Below, piece after piece: positions 28,910 to 39,506 of a DNA stretch of 64,000 nt. The position numbers and the translations under genes were made by a program. Position 1 is the stretch's first letter. Each line of letters starts with the position of its first letter. Location: assembly GCF_021731985.1 (NCBI RefSeq), contig NZ_JAKFWH010000089.1:34317-98316 (forward strand), written 5' to 3'. This DNA comes from Nitrosomonas sp. Its GTDB lineage: Bacteria; Pseudomonadota; Gammaproteobacteria; Burkholderiales; Nitrosomonadaceae. Below the pieces are notes generated by a model. It worked only from the letters and a program-made list of their open reading frames with translations, ran no database searches and was not told the origin of the DNA.

Positions 28910-29515
28910 GTGACAAATAGTGATACAACATGCTGCGCCACCAGCGTGAATGAAATACAAATGCAAGCTTGGGTCACCGCAATCGCCGGACATGATGAAC
29001 AAGCATTAGCGGAATTGTATGAAGCGACCCTTGCGCGCGTTTATGGGTTGGCGCTGCGCATCACGCGCAGTCCGCAAGCAGCGGAAGAAGTCAGTGAAGA
29101 CGTGTATTGGCAAGTGTGGCGCGAAGCGCCGCGTTTCGACGCGCAACGCGGCAATGTCATCGCATGGCTGTTAACGATCACGCGCAGCCGGGCGCTGGAT
29201 TATTTGCGCAAGCAAGACAGCGTCGAGCTTTGTGAGGAACCGGAGCTGCTGTTGATGCATGAACCGGCTTGTGACGGCGATCCGCAAGATCTGCTCTCCG
29301 CCACACAAACGAACCATCAATTGAACCAGGCACTCCAACAACTCGAACCGGTTCAGCGGCAATTGGTGGCACTGGCTTTCTTTCGCGGATTGACGCATGA
29401 GGAAATTACTACATTTACGGGAATGGCGCTGGGAACGGTGAAATCGCATATTCGCCGCGCGCTGAAGCAATTACACGATGCGTTGGAAGAAGATTTAATC
29501 AAAGGTTTTGAATGA
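28910..29515 (+). CDS. ECF-type RNA polymerase sigma factor
   Basis: Region 2 'LYGLALRITRSPQAAEEVSEDVYWQVWREAPRFDAQRGNVIAWLLTITRSRALDYLRK' (approximate) and region 4 'FFRGLTHEEITTFTGMALGTVKSHIRRALKQL'. Confidence 0.92.
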   Translation: MTNSDTTCCATSVNEIQMQAWVTAIAGHDEQALAELYEATLARVYGLALRITRSPQAAEEVSEDVYWQVWREAPRFDAQRGNVIAWLLTITRSRALDYLRKQDSVELCEEPELLLMHEPACDGDPQDLLSATQTNHQLNQALQQLEPVQRQLVALAFFRGLTHEEITTFTGMALGTVKSHIRRALKQLHDALEEDLIKGFE

Positions 29516-30357
29516 TGAAAAAACGCTATTCTTTAGATCCGGCAGATTCGGAACAAGCACAGAAAATAGAATCCGCTTTGCTGGAAGGATTGGAGCCATT
29601 ACCGCCCAGCGCACAGCAACGCTCAAAAATCCGCGCACAGCTTTTTCAACGCATTCATGCCAGCGCTGCCGCAGAATCGCCGCGCATCACCGTGCGCAGC
29701 GAGCAGGGAAAATGGCGCAAGATTCGCCCGGGTGTGCGCGTCAAAACGCTGGACAAAAACACCCGTGCCTTCCTCCTCGATATCGCGCCCGGTGCCAGCC
29801 TCCCGATGCACCGCCACCATGAAGATGAAGAATGCGTGGTCCTGCGCGGCTCTGCTAGCCTCGGAGAGCTCAAGGTAAATGCTGGCGACTACCATTTAGC
29901 GCGTTCGGGCAGCCGCCATGGCAAGATAGCCTCAGAAACTGGCGCCTTGCTGTACCTAAGAGGAATACCGGTAGGCCATACCGCAGAAGTTGCCCGCGAC
30001 CTGCTCACCGCCTTTTTACCCGGTGATGGCCATGAATTGATCACCATCCGCGCGAATGAAGGCAAATGGTCGGATCTGGCGCCCGGCGTAGCAAGCAAGC
30101 CGTTATTTGATGACGGACAAACTCGTTCCTCGCTGGTACGACTTGCTGCGGATACATCCTGGGCAGCACAATCGCCATGTCTCACACACGATGAAGAATG
30201 CTTGTTACTCGAAGGCGATGCTTTTGTCGGCGATACCTTGCTGCAAGCCGGTGACTGGCAACTCGCGCCGACCGGTTCCGAATCCCGTTCGATATCCACT
30301 GACAAGGGTGCATTGGTCTTTATGCGGAGTGCGCGCGACAACGCACCACTTCCATAA
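29512..30357 (+). CDS. Double-cupin ChrR-like putative anti-sigma factor
   Basis: Overlaps the sigma gene stop by 4 bp; cupin motif 'LPMHRHHEDEECVVLRGSASLGELKVNAGDYHLARSGSRH' and a second cupin-like half. Confidence 0.8.
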   Translation: MMKKRYSLDPADSEQAQKIESALLEGLEPLPPSAQQRSKIRAQLFQRIHASAAAESPRITVRSEQGKWRKIRPGVRVKTLDKNTRAFLLDIAPGASLPMHRHHEDEECVVLRGSASLGELKVNAGDYHLARSGSRHGKIASETGALLYLRGIPVGHTAEVARDLLTAFLPGDGHELITIRANEGKWSDLAPGVASKPLFDDGQTRSSLVRLAADTSWAAQSPCLTHDEECLLLEGDAFVGDTLLQAGDWQLAPTGSESRSISTDKGALVFMRSARDNAPLP

Positions 30358-30472
30358 AGATTTTTCCGATGGCGGAATAGCGAGTAATCTTTACTCCAAT
30401 CTCATCAAACATCATCTAGGAGCTTGCAGATGAGTAGTACCTGCACAGTTTTCAATTGATAAAAACAGGGCC

Positions 30473-30581
30473 TTAAGGAATCTGAACAACCCATTTTTGT
30501 CATTCCGAACACAGTGAGGAATCTTCTGAATCAACAATATAGATTTCTCGCTATGCCCGACATGACAGTTATTCAGGGTTC
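30473..30581 (-). mobile_element. MITE-like palindromic element, copy A
   Basis: TTGTCATTCCGAACACAGTGAGGAATCTTCTGAATCAACAATATAGATTTCTCGCT...ATGACAGTTATTCAG; matches copies B and C in reverse orientation, flanked by TAAGGAATCTGAACAAC-like ends. Confidence 0.75.
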
Positions 30582-30729
30582 ACATAGCCTTGAGATCAAG
30601 AAAACTCCCGAGATTCGTGAGATTCTTGCGCGCTTAAGAAAATATCGTGGAAAGCTTCCAGCAGATTTTAAGTTTGATCATATCGAGGCGCATGAGCGAG
30701 AGTTAGGTATTTCTGTGATATTGTCTTAG
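30514..30729 (+). pseudogene. Antitoxin-like remnant, 5' part replaced by MITE sequence
   Basis: C-terminal 'LEIKKTPEIREILARLRKYRGKLPADFKFDHIEAHERE' resembles AbrB/VapB-type antitoxin C-termini; the N-terminal ~20 codons lie inside MITE copy A; no toxin recognised next to it. Confidence 0.5.
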
Positions 30730-30767
30730 TGCTCTGAGATACCACGACTAGCCAATGGAGAAAAATT

Positions 30768-31568
30768 TTGAATGACTCAATCGGATCGACTACTGGTTTA
30801 ATCGCGTTCTTTGATATTTTGGGGTATCAAAATCTTTTAAATAACAACCCTGAGATAAACACATCAATATTAGAAATTCTGGATATTATTGAAAATTTGC
30901 CGGAAGAAGCAAAAAAGATCCTGGTGGATTCCAGTAAAAAAGCAGAATCTACCTCTAACTCTCAAGTAACTAATAATATTGTTTTTCCGGAAATCAGAAA
31001 AACAATCAGTGCGATTAAACATCTTGTATTCTCTGATACTATTTTATTAACTCTTCAATACGATGATACTGATGATGAGCTCGCTATAAGAATGAAACAT
31101 ATGGTTATGCTTGCTATATCAGCAACTGTCGCCGCCCAAATGTTTGCAAAAGGATTGCCAGTGTGTGGTGTGCTTCATAAGGGAGAATTCTTTGTGAAGA
31201 ATAATTGTTTTGTAGGTAAAGCTATTGTGGATGCTTATCAGCTTTGTAATGAGTTAAATTACTCTGGAGTAGTTTGCAGTCACAAGTTTTCAGAACATTT
31301 AGAAAAATTAAGTACAGAAAGCAAAGTACCAGAATACAAACTTGCATTCAGATACTTAACACCTATGAAAAATGAACGAGAAGAAAAGCTTTACAATATT
31401 AATTGGCTAATTAATACTAAAAATTTAGATGACATTGAATCAATTGTTCTAAAAGCATTCTGGTCACATAACAAAGATTGTTCAATAGCAGTCGATAAAA
31501 GAATTCAAAATACCGCAAAATTGATAAGGAAAATGCTCTTTATAAATTCTCAGCTTGTTAATAAGTAA
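30768..31568 (+). CDS. Uncharacterised protein with class III nucleotidyl-cyclase-like features
   Basis: 'LIAFFDILGYQNLL', 'LVFSDTILLTL', 'GLPVCGVLHKGEFF', 'FVGKAIVDAYQLCNEL' follow the order of the two metal Asp motifs and GxxVNxAxRL motif of class III cyclases. Confidence 0.55.
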   Translation: MNDSIGSTTGLIAFFDILGYQNLLNNNPEINTSILEILDIIENLPEEAKKILVDSSKKAESTSNSQVTNNIVFPEIRKTISAIKHLVFSDTILLTLQYDDTDDELAIRMKHMVMLAISATVAAQMFAKGLPVCGVLHKGEFFVKNNCFVGKAIVDAYQLCNELNYSGVVCSHKFSEHLEKLSTESKVPEYKLAFRYLTPMKNEREEKLYNINWLINTKNLDDIESIVLKAFWSHNKDCSIAVDKRIQNTAKLIRKMLFINSQLVNK

Positions 31569-31905
31569 GTATAGGGAGAAATTGGGAACTAAGCACCAAG
31601 TTACTGATTCAACGCTCTAGCTCATGCAATCAAGCTGCGCTGTAAAAATATTTGAAGACACGATGACTTCAATCCTAGAAAAGGAGATTCATGGAAAAGC
31701 ATCTCTTGAAGATTTTTATGCAAATTAAGCTTTATCAAGAATGAAAGAATAACTCTCAACAAAGTTATTAGAAGGCAACCTTAAAAACTTTGACACTGAT
31801 CATCCCAATACAAAAACTATGCAAAGTTCTTAAGATGGTGTTTAGGATAAGTTTAAGACACCTCTTTAAAGTGTTTATTCAGATACCCGAGATTGGGCGC
31901 GAATC

Positions 31906-34089
31906 CTACAAAGAAAACACAACCCCCGCTAGCGGCGGCAACGTAATCGCGATCGAATCAGGAAATCCCATCCAGGGCATTGGTACGCTGGCAATATTGC
32001 CTAAATTGCCGAGGTTGCTGCCACCGTAATAAGCGGAATCGCTGTTGAAAATTTCCCGGTAAATACCGCTGGCGGGAACACCGATACGATAAGCGCTACG
32101 GGGAACCGGAGTGAAGTTGAGAATCACCAATACAAATGCGCCGTCTTTGGCACGCCGCAGGTAGCTGATCACGGATTGATCGGCATCCTGGCAGTCGATC
32201 CAACTAAAGCCTTCGGCGGCAAAATCGAGCTGATGCAAGGCCGGGGTGTTTTTATAACACTGATTCAAATCACGGTGTGCGGCCTGAACGCCGGCGTGCT
32301 GCTGTTGTTGCAGCAAGGGCCAATCCAGTTCATGGCTCACACGCCATTCCAGTTTCTGGGCGAATTCATTGCCCATGAAATTGAGCTTCTTGCCCGGCCA
32401 GGTGGTTTGAAAAACAAACAATAGGCGTACGTTGGCAAATTTCTGCCAAGCATCACCGGGCATTTTGTTGAAGAGAGAGCCTTTTCCATGCACCACTTCA
32501 TCATGTGAGAACGGCAATACAAAATTTTCCGTATACGCATACAGTTGGCTGAAGGTCAGCTTATCGTGGTGATAGCGCCGATGGACGGGGTCTTGTTGCA
32601 TATAGGACAGCGTGTCGTGCATCCAGCCCATATTCCATTTCATCGAAAACCCCAGGCCGCCGACATAGGTTGGGCGCGATACGGCCGGCCAAGCGGTGGA
32701 TTCTTCCGCCAGGGTCAACGCCCCCGGAAATTCCTCGTGCACCATAATATTCAGCTCGCGCAGAAAATCGATCGCTTCCAGATTCTCCCTGCCGCCGTAC
32801 TTATTCGGCAGCCATTCGCCTTCTTTGCGCGAGTAGTCCAAATACAGCATGGAAGCCACTGCGTCGACACGCAAGCCATCCAGATGAAATTCGGCTAGCC
32901 AGTAATGCGCGCTGGATATCAGGAATGATTTGACCTCGTTGCGGCCGTAATTGAAGATATAAGTGCCCCAATCCTGGTGAAATCCAAGGCGCGGGTCTTC
33001 ATGTTCATACAATGCTGTGCCGTCAAAACGCGCCAGTGCAAAAGCATCTTGCGGGAAATGCGCGGGTACCCAATCGAGGATCACTCCGATATTTTCCTGG
33101 TGGCAAGCATCTACGAAGAACCGGAAATCATCGGGCGAGCCGTAGCGGCTGGTAACCGCAAAATAGCCGGTGGTTTGGTAGCCCCAGGATTCATCCAGCG
33201 GATGCTCTGAAACGGGCATTAATTCAATATGGGTATAGCCCATTTCCTGCACATAAGGCAGCAGGTGCTGCGCCAATTCCCGGTAGGTATAAAAACGGCC
33301 ATCCGGATGCCGCTTCCACGATCCGGCATGCATTTCAAGAATATTCAATGGCGCATGCAGCCAATCCCAATTGCTGCGATTCGCTATCCACGTTGCATCG
33401 CGCCAATCATAGGCACTAGTGGCAGGCGTCAGTGCCGCCGTATTGGGGCGGAGTTCATAGCGATTGGCATAAGGGTCCGTCTTGAGAACAATTTCCCCGC
33501 TATCCCGATTGCTGATCTCGTATTTGTAAAGTGAATCCGGCAACATTCCTGGAATAAACAGTTCCCAGACACCGCTGGCGTGGTGTACCGCCATCGGGTG
33601 AATGCGGCCATCCCAACGATTAAAGTCACCGACTACGCTGACACGCCCGGCATTGGGCGCCCATACCGAAAAACGCATGCCGTCGACACCGGCATTCCTG
33701 ACTTGCTGCGCACCGAGCATCCGGTAAGCCTGCCTCAGTTTACCTTCATTAAACAGATACAAATCATGATCGGAAATCTGCAGTGGAAAAGCATACGGAT
33801 CATACGTTTCAGAGACAGTATGCTTTGCCCCTTTTTCTTCGACTCGCAACCGATACGGCATATCAGGCGGTAATTCCCCGCGCCATTCAAAAACCCCATG
33901 CGGATGAATACGTTTCATCGGCTCAAAACCGATGGCTGTCTTGATCCATACATTCACATCATAGGGACGAAATACGCGCACTAAAGACTGGCCGTGCTCC
34001 TTGTGCAATCCAAGATACGCAAATGGATCGTGGAGCTGCGCGTTCAATAGTGCGTTCTGCAATGAATTGGTTTTATGTAGGGTGATCAC
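31906..34089 (-). CDS. glgB: 1,4-alpha-glucan branching enzyme
   Basis: 727 aa; '[33 protein letters not shown]', '[23 protein letters not shown]', '[17 protein letters not shown]'. Confidence 0.96.
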   Translation of the reverse strand: MITLHKTNSLQNALLNAQLHDPFAYLGLHKEHGQSLVRVFRPYDVNVWIKTAIGFEPMKRIHPHGVFEWRGELPPDMPYRLRVEEKGAKHTVSETYDPYAFPLQISDHDLYLFNEGKLRQAYRMLGAQQVRNAGVDGMRFSVWAPNAGRVSVVGDFNRWDGRIHPMAVHHASGVWELFIPGMLPDSLYKYEISNRDSGEIVLKTDPYANRYELRPNTAALTPATSAYDWRDATWIANRSNWDWLHAPLNILEMHAGSWKRHPDGRFYTYRELAQHLLPYVQEMGYTHIELMPVSEHPLDESWGYQTTGYFAVTSRYGSPDDFRFFVDACHQENIGVILDWVPAHFPQDAFALARFDGTALYEHEDPRLGFHQDWGTYIFNYGRNEVKSFLISSAHYWLAEFHLDGLRVDAVASMLYLDYSRKEGEWLPNKYGGRENLEAIDFLRELNIMVHEEFPGALTLAEESTAWPAVSRPTYVGGLGFSMKWNMGWMHDTLSYMQQDPVHRRYHHDKLTFSQLYAYTENFVLPFSHDEVVHGKGSLFNKMPGDAWQKFANVRLLFVFQTTWPGKKLNFMGNEFAQKLEWRVSHELDWPLLQQQQHAGVQAAHRDLNQCYKNTPALHQLDFAAEGFSWIDCQDADQSVISYLRRAKDGAFVLVILNFTPVPRSAYRIGVPASGIYREIFNSDSAYYGGSNLGNLGNIASVPMPWMGFPDSIAITLPPLAGVVFSL

Positions 34090-34247
34090 ATTTGATAGAT
34101 TGGTTAACTGGTATAGAATGGATTATAGCTTGCCTGCCACCTTATACTACTTATACTGCGATTAACAATTAAAATAAAAGTAAGGTATAAGAAAATGCCA
34201 TAATGCGATACTATATATTGAGATGAATCGGGGAGGGTTACATCGCT

Positions 34248-35564
34248 ATGGATAATAAAGAACGGATGTATGCGAACGAATCCCAAGCAGAGTGCACAAC
34301 CAGCACACGCTTCCACAACAGTGCAACGCACAATACGCTTGCATTGATATTGGCGGGCGGGCGAGGTAGCCGTTTGCACCAATTGACGGATTGGCGCGCC
34401 AAACCGGCAGTTCCTTTCGGCGGCAAGTTCCGCATCATTGATTTCCCGCTTTCCAACTGTGTTAATTCGGGTGTCCGGCGTATCGGTGTCGTTACGCAAT
34501 ACAAGTCACAGAGCCTGATCCGTCATATTCAGCACGGCTGGAGCTTTCTCGATGGACGCTTTAAAGAATTTGTCGAACTGCTACCCGCGCAGCAAAGAAC
34601 CACAGAAACCTGGTATCAAGGGACTGCCGACGCGGTTTTCCAAAATCTCGATATCCTGCTACGCCACGATCCAAAGTATGTCCTCATTCTGGGAGGAGAT
34701 CATATTTACAAAATGGATTACAGCAAATTATTGGCTGAACACCTGGAAAAAGGGGCTGACATGACGGTGGCCTGTCTTGAAATTCCACTGCAAGAAGCCA
34801 GTGCTTTTGGTGTCATGGGTGTGAATGATGCATGGCAGGTGACCAGTTTTGCTGAGAAACCGGAAAATCCAGCGCCGATCCCCGGTCAACCCCAAAAAGC
34901 ACTGGCGAGTATGGGAATCTATGTTTTTAATGCGGCATTCCTTTATGAGCAATTAATTCGTGACAGTAAAATTAATGAGTCGTCCCATGACTTTGGTAAA
35001 GACCTGATTCCGTATATGGTGCCTCGTTATCGCGTATTTGCACACCGTTTTTTAAACAGTTGCGTGAATATGGCATCGGGAATACCTTATTGGCGCGATG
35101 TGGGCACGGTGGACGCTTATTGGGAAGCTAATTTTGATCTGACTACGGTGACCCCGGAACTCAACCTCTACGATGAAGATTGGCCGATTTGGACGCATCA
35201 GGAACAGCTGCCTCCCGCCAAATTCGTTTTCGATGATGAAGATCGCCGTGGTCAAGCACTGGATTCTTCCGTGTCAGGCGGTTGCATTATCAGCGGTGCG
35301 ACGGTGCGCCGTTCTTTGCTATTTTCTAATGTAAAAGTGCGCAGCTATAGCAGTGTCGAAGATTCCGTCATACTACCCAATGTTGAAATAGGCAGATATG
35401 CCCGTCTACGACGGGTCGTCGTGGAAAAACAATGTATCATCCCTGAAGGACTGGTGGCAGGATATGATGCAGAGGAAGATCGCAAACGATTCTATGTGAC
35501 TGAGAAAGGCATCACATTGATCACACCGGAAATGTTAGGGCAGAATATTCATCATGTGCGTTAA
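34248..35564 (+). CDS. glgC: Glucose-1-phosphate adenylyltransferase
   Basis: '[64 protein letters not shown]'. Confidence 0.97.
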   Translation: MDNKERMYANESQAECTTSTRFHNSATHNTLALILAGGRGSRLHQLTDWRAKPAVPFGGKFRIIDFPLSNCVNSGVRRIGVVTQYKSQSLIRHIQHGWSFLDGRFKEFVELLPAQQRTTETWYQGTADAVFQNLDILLRHDPKYVLILGGDHIYKMDYSKLLAEHLEKGADMTVACLEIPLQEASAFGVMGVNDAWQVTSFAEKPENPAPIPGQPQKALASMGIYVFNAAFLYEQLIRDSKINESSHDFGKDLIPYMVPRYRVFAHRFLNSCVNMASGIPYWRDVGTVDAYWEANFDLTTVTPELNLYDEDWPIWTHQEQLPPAKFVFDDEDRRGQALDSSVSGGCIISGATVRRSLLFSNVKVRSYSSVEDSVILPNVEIGRYARLRRVVVEKQCIIPEGLVAGYDAEEDRKRFYVTEKGITLITPEMLGQNIHHVR

Positions 35565-35599
35565 CTACAGAAAATTTTTATAAGTATTTTCATTTTTAC

Positions 35600-37303
35600 A
35601 TGAAACAATTAAACCTTGTCGTGTTATGGCACATGCATCAACCGGATTACCGGGATTATGTAACCAAAGAATTTGTTTTACCGTGGGTCTACCTGCATGC
35701 CATCAAGGATTATACCGATATGGCCTATCACCTGGAGATGCATCCAAAAACCAAAGCGGTTATCAATTTTGTCCCGGTACTGCTAGATCAATTGGAAGAT
35801 TTTACTGAACAATTTTCCATAGGACAGATACGCTGCCCTTTGCTGCGTCTGTTGGCCACACCTGAGCTCGAACACATCACCATGCAGGATCGGCTATATT
35901 TGTTCGACAGCTGCTTTCTCAGCAATCATGAAACAATGCTAAAACCTTATCCGGCCTATAAACGCCTGCATGAGCTCTATAACACCATGAGCCAGCGCGG
36001 CGAGCGGGAATTAACCTACTTTTCCGGGCAATATCTGGCCGATCTGCTGGTGTGGTATCACTTGGCTTGGATGGGCGAAAGTGTGCGCCGGAATAACCAA
36101 TTCGTGATGCAGTTGATGGCGCAAAGTGAAGGGTTCTCCCATGCGGATCGGCTGCAATTGTTCAATCTGATCGGTGAACTGATCCAGAATTTGATTCCAC
36201 GCTACCGTAAACTCTCTGAGTCGGGTCAAATTGAATTATCCACCACGCCGCATTATCATCCGCTTGCTCCGCTGATGATCGATTTTTCTTCCGCCCGGGA
36301 CAGTCAACCCGATGTCGCCTTACCGGCGCATACTATTTATCCGGGCGGACGCGGTCGTGTCGCATTTCATCTGTCCTCGGCAATCACCAGTCACACGCAG
36401 CGTTTTAATGAGAAGCCTTGCGGTATCTGGCCTGCTGAAGGCGCCCTATCAACCGCATTATTAAAAATCCTGGCAGAGCAGAATTGCCATTGGAGTGCCA
36501 GCGGGGAAGGTGTTCTGGTAAATAGCCTGCGCACCGCTTATCCGGATGCGCCATTGCTGGATCGCAATAGTTATTTATATCACCCCTACCGGATAGCCGG
36601 AGAAACTGAGCAAGTCACTTGTTTTTTTCGTGATGATCATTTATCCGATTTGATCGGTTTTGAATATTCCAAATGGTTTGGACGCGATGCGGCGGAAAAT
36701 TTTATACAATCTCTAGAGCGCGTCTACCATAACACACCGGCTGAAGAAAACCCGGTTGTCAGTATCATTCTGGACGGAGAAAATGCCTGGGAATCGTATC
36801 CCTATAACGGATTCTATTTTCTTGACGATCTTTACAGTTTACTCGACAACCACCCGTTTATCCGCACCACAACGTATCGTGACTATATCGCCCGCACTGA
36901 AAATAGAGATAATATTACGACATTACCAACACTGGCTGCCGGTAGTTGGGTATACGGAACATTTTCCACCTGGATTGGTGACAAGGAAAAGAATTGCGCC
37001 TGGGACATGCTGTGTGCGGCCAAAAATAGTTTTGATCTGGTGATGCAAAGCGATCGGCTGACTGATGAAGAAAAAATCCTAGCCAACCGGCAACTGGCAT
37101 CTTGTGAAAGCTCCGATTGGTTCTGGTGGTTTGGTGATTACAATCCAGCACATTCGGTGGCCAGTTTCGATCAGTTGTTCAGAAAAAATCTGATTAATCT
37201 TTATCTTTTGCTGAAACTACCTGCACCTGCCGCAATACTTGAACCCATTAGCAAAGGGAATGAGCAAACGGAAGAAAGCGGCGCCATGCGGCGATCTTCA
37301 TAA
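35600..37303 (+). CDS. Glycoside hydrolase family 57 protein
   Basis: 'LNLVVLWHMHQPDYRDYVTKEFVLPWVYLHAIKDYTDMAYHLEMHP', 'GIWPAEGALS'. Confidence 0.92.
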   Translation: MKQLNLVVLWHMHQPDYRDYVTKEFVLPWVYLHAIKDYTDMAYHLEMHPKTKAVINFVPVLLDQLEDFTEQFSIGQIRCPLLRLLATPELEHITMQDRLYLFDSCFLSNHETMLKPYPAYKRLHELYNTMSQRGERELTYFSGQYLADLLVWYHLAWMGESVRRNNQFVMQLMAQSEGFSHADRLQLFNLIGELIQNLIPRYRKLSESGQIELSTTPHYHPLAPLMIDFSSARDSQPDVALPAHTIYPGGRGRVAFHLSSAITSHTQRFNEKPCGIWPAEGALSTALLKILAEQNCHWSASGEGVLVNSLRTAYPDAPLLDRNSYLYHPYRIAGETEQVTCFFRDDHLSDLIGFEYSKWFGRDAAENFIQSLERVYHNTPAEENPVVSIILDGENAWESYPYNGFYFLDDLYSLLDNHPFIRTTTYRDYIARTENRDNITTLPTLAAGSWVYGTFSTWIGDKEKNCAWDMLCAAKNSFDLVMQSDRLTDEEKILANRQLASCESSDWFWWFGDYNPAHSVASFDQLFRKNLINLYLLLKLPAPAAILEPISKGNEQTEESGAMRRSS

Positions 37304-37392
37304 CACCTGATTGATTCCAAACTGCATTACGCAGTGATTGAAATCGGGTTTTCGGTTGCCCAGGTTTTTAAAACGATTACCGGAATAATTGA

Positions 37393-39405
37393 ATGTCACA
37401 ACCTGTATCGCTACTTTTTGGTGTTCACGCACATCAACCCGTCGGCAATTTTCCCAGCGTGCTGACCGACGCACACTTGCGTTGTTACAAACCTTTTCTA
37501 CAAGTACTCTATCGCTATCCGGACTTTCGTTTTGCAGTCCATTTCTCCGGTTGGCTGCTTGATTACCTGATGCAATATTATCCCGAAGACATGGCGCTAC
37601 TTCATGAAATGGTCCTGCGAAAACAAGTCGAGTTGTTCGGCGCGGGCGATACTGAACCGGTTCTGGCGGTTATTCCAAACCGTGACCGGATCGGACAAAT
37701 TCAAACCTTCTCCAACAAACTGGCAGCAAAGCTAGGGCAACGCCCGCAAGGCGCATGGCTGACAGAACGCGTGTGGGAATCAACCGTAGTCCCGGCACTC
37801 GCGGATTGTGGAATCCGTTATGTGATTGTCGATGATTACCATTTTCTCTGTGCTGGCAGAGCACCTGAGGAATTAAATGGTTTTTTCACCACTGAGGAAG
37901 ATACACGAACACTCGATTTGTTCCCGATTTCTGAAAATCTACGCTATAAAATTCCGTTTTCCCCCGTTGCGGAAACGATCGCTTATCTGGAATCATTGGC
38001 AGATAATCATTTGCCAAATTCCAGCGCCGCGGCAATTTATTTTGATGACATTGAGAAATTTGGTATCTGGCCGGAAACCTACCAGTGGGTCTATGAAAAA
38101 GGCTGGCTTGAGCAATTTATCCAAGGCGTGCTCGCATCAACAAAAATTTGTACCCGGCACTACAGCGAATACCATGCCAGTGAAAAAACGCGGGGAATTA
38201 TCTATCTTCCCACAGTATCCTATATTGAAATGAATGAATGGACGCTGCCTGCCCAATCTGCCAATACCTACGCAGATCTGGTACAACAAGCCAAGGCAAG
38301 TGGCTGGTATGAACACAAAAAAGCATTCCTGCGCGGCGGCATCTGGAAAAACTTTTTTTCACGTTATCCTGAATCGAACTGGATGCACAAGCGCATGCTA
38401 GGGCTTTCTACGCGATTGAATGCATTGCCGGAAAAACATCGTACGAACCTGATGCAACAGAAGCTCTATGAATCTCAAGCCAATGATGCCTATTGGCATG
38501 GCCTGTTCGGTGGTTTGTATCTTCCGCATCTGCGACGCGCTGTGTACGGAGCGCTCGTTGAGCTGGAAGCATTGTTGGATGCCCTCATGCCACGTCCAAT
38601 TTCTCATACCGAAGATACCGATCTGGATGGTGTAAAAGAAGCTTATCACCAAAATGGCATACTTCAAGCGGTCGTAAAACTGGATAGTTTTGCCAGTATT
38701 TGTGAATTGGATGCTTACCGGCTGAAACATAACTTCGGCGATACACTGCGCTGTCAGGTCGAACACTATTACCAAAAAATTCAACCGGGTGAGCTTCAGG
38801 TATCCAACCATGCTGCCTCGGGAATTGCTTCGGCGCATGACAGAATCAGCTATAAGCACGAGATTAGCGCAGAAGATATCGAAGCGGACGACCATCCCAG
38901 AAGTTTGTTTGTAGATCGCTTGGATGGCGTGTTTATCACCTATCGATCCAAAGCTGCAGCACTTGAAAATAATCACTTTCAATCCGAGAATACCGCGTAT
39001 TCGATTCACAAGCACATCATTCTTGACAGTAATCAGCTACAAGTCGCCTATCGTTTTACCGCCAAAATGGCGCAGGTATTCAGTACCGAAATTAATCTCG
39101 CTATGCCAAGCTGCGACGGAATGGGTGGACGTTACATTTACCGGGGAGAGATTCCCGGCGGTTTCGGACAAGTGCTGGAACTGGCTGGTTTGACTGAAAT
39201 AACACTGGACGATGATACATTAGGCGGCAGTGTCGTGCTCAAAACTTCCTCCCCTGTGACGTTTTTTGCACAACCGCATTTTTCGGTATCACAATCCGAG
39301 AGCGGGTTTGAGAAAATTATGCAGGCAACTACACTCTTATTGGAATGGCCGATCACAACGCAAGAATTGGTTATCACCCTGGAGATCAATGCAAGGAAAA
39401 TGTAG
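37393..39405 (+). CDS. GH57 alpha-amylase / 4-alpha-glucanotransferase
   Basis: 'SLLFGVHAHQPVGNF', 'GAWLTERVWESTVVPALADCGIRYVIVDDYHF', plus C-terminal DUF1926-like region. Confidence 0.9.
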   Translation: MSQPVSLLFGVHAHQPVGNFPSVLTDAHLRCYKPFLQVLYRYPDFRFAVHFSGWLLDYLMQYYPEDMALLHEMVLRKQVELFGAGDTEPVLAVIPNRDRIGQIQTFSNKLAAKLGQRPQGAWLTERVWESTVVPALADCGIRYVIVDDYHFLCAGRAPEELNGFFTTEEDTRTLDLFPISENLRYKIPFSPVAETIAYLESLADNHLPNSSAAAIYFDDIEKFGIWPETYQWVYEKGWLEQFIQGVLASTKICTRHYSEYHASEKTRGIIYLPTVSYIEMNEWTLPAQSANTYADLVQQAKASGWYEHKKAFLRGGIWKNFFSRYPESNWMHKRMLGLSTRLNALPEKHRTNLMQQKLYESQANDAYWHGLFGGLYLPHLRRAVYGALVELEALLDALMPRPISHTEDTDLDGVKEAYHQNGILQAVVKLDSFASICELDAYRLKHNFGDTLRCQVEHYYQKIQPGELQVSNHAASGIASAHDRISYKHEISAEDIEADDHPRSLFVDRLDGVFITYRSKAAALENNHFQSENTAYSIHKHIILDSNQLQVAYRFTAKMAQVFSTEINLAMPSCDGMGGRYIYRGEIPGGFGQVLELAGLTEITLDDDTLGGSVVLKTSSPVTFFAQPHFSVSQSESGFEKIMQATTLLLEWPITTQELVITLEINARKM

Positions 39406-39506
39406 CCGTGCACAGTGTAAAATTAATCCAGTGCGGTTACCCGCTTTAACAAGCGGTCTATGGCGCAATCAATACGATTCATGATCATCAGCGATTAAAG
39501 CAAACT

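Noticed and set aside
31790-32029. 79-aa ORF as a possible effector partner of the cyclase-like gene
   Set aside because: It overlaps the 3' end of glgB on the opposite strand and has no convincing effector or transmembrane pattern.
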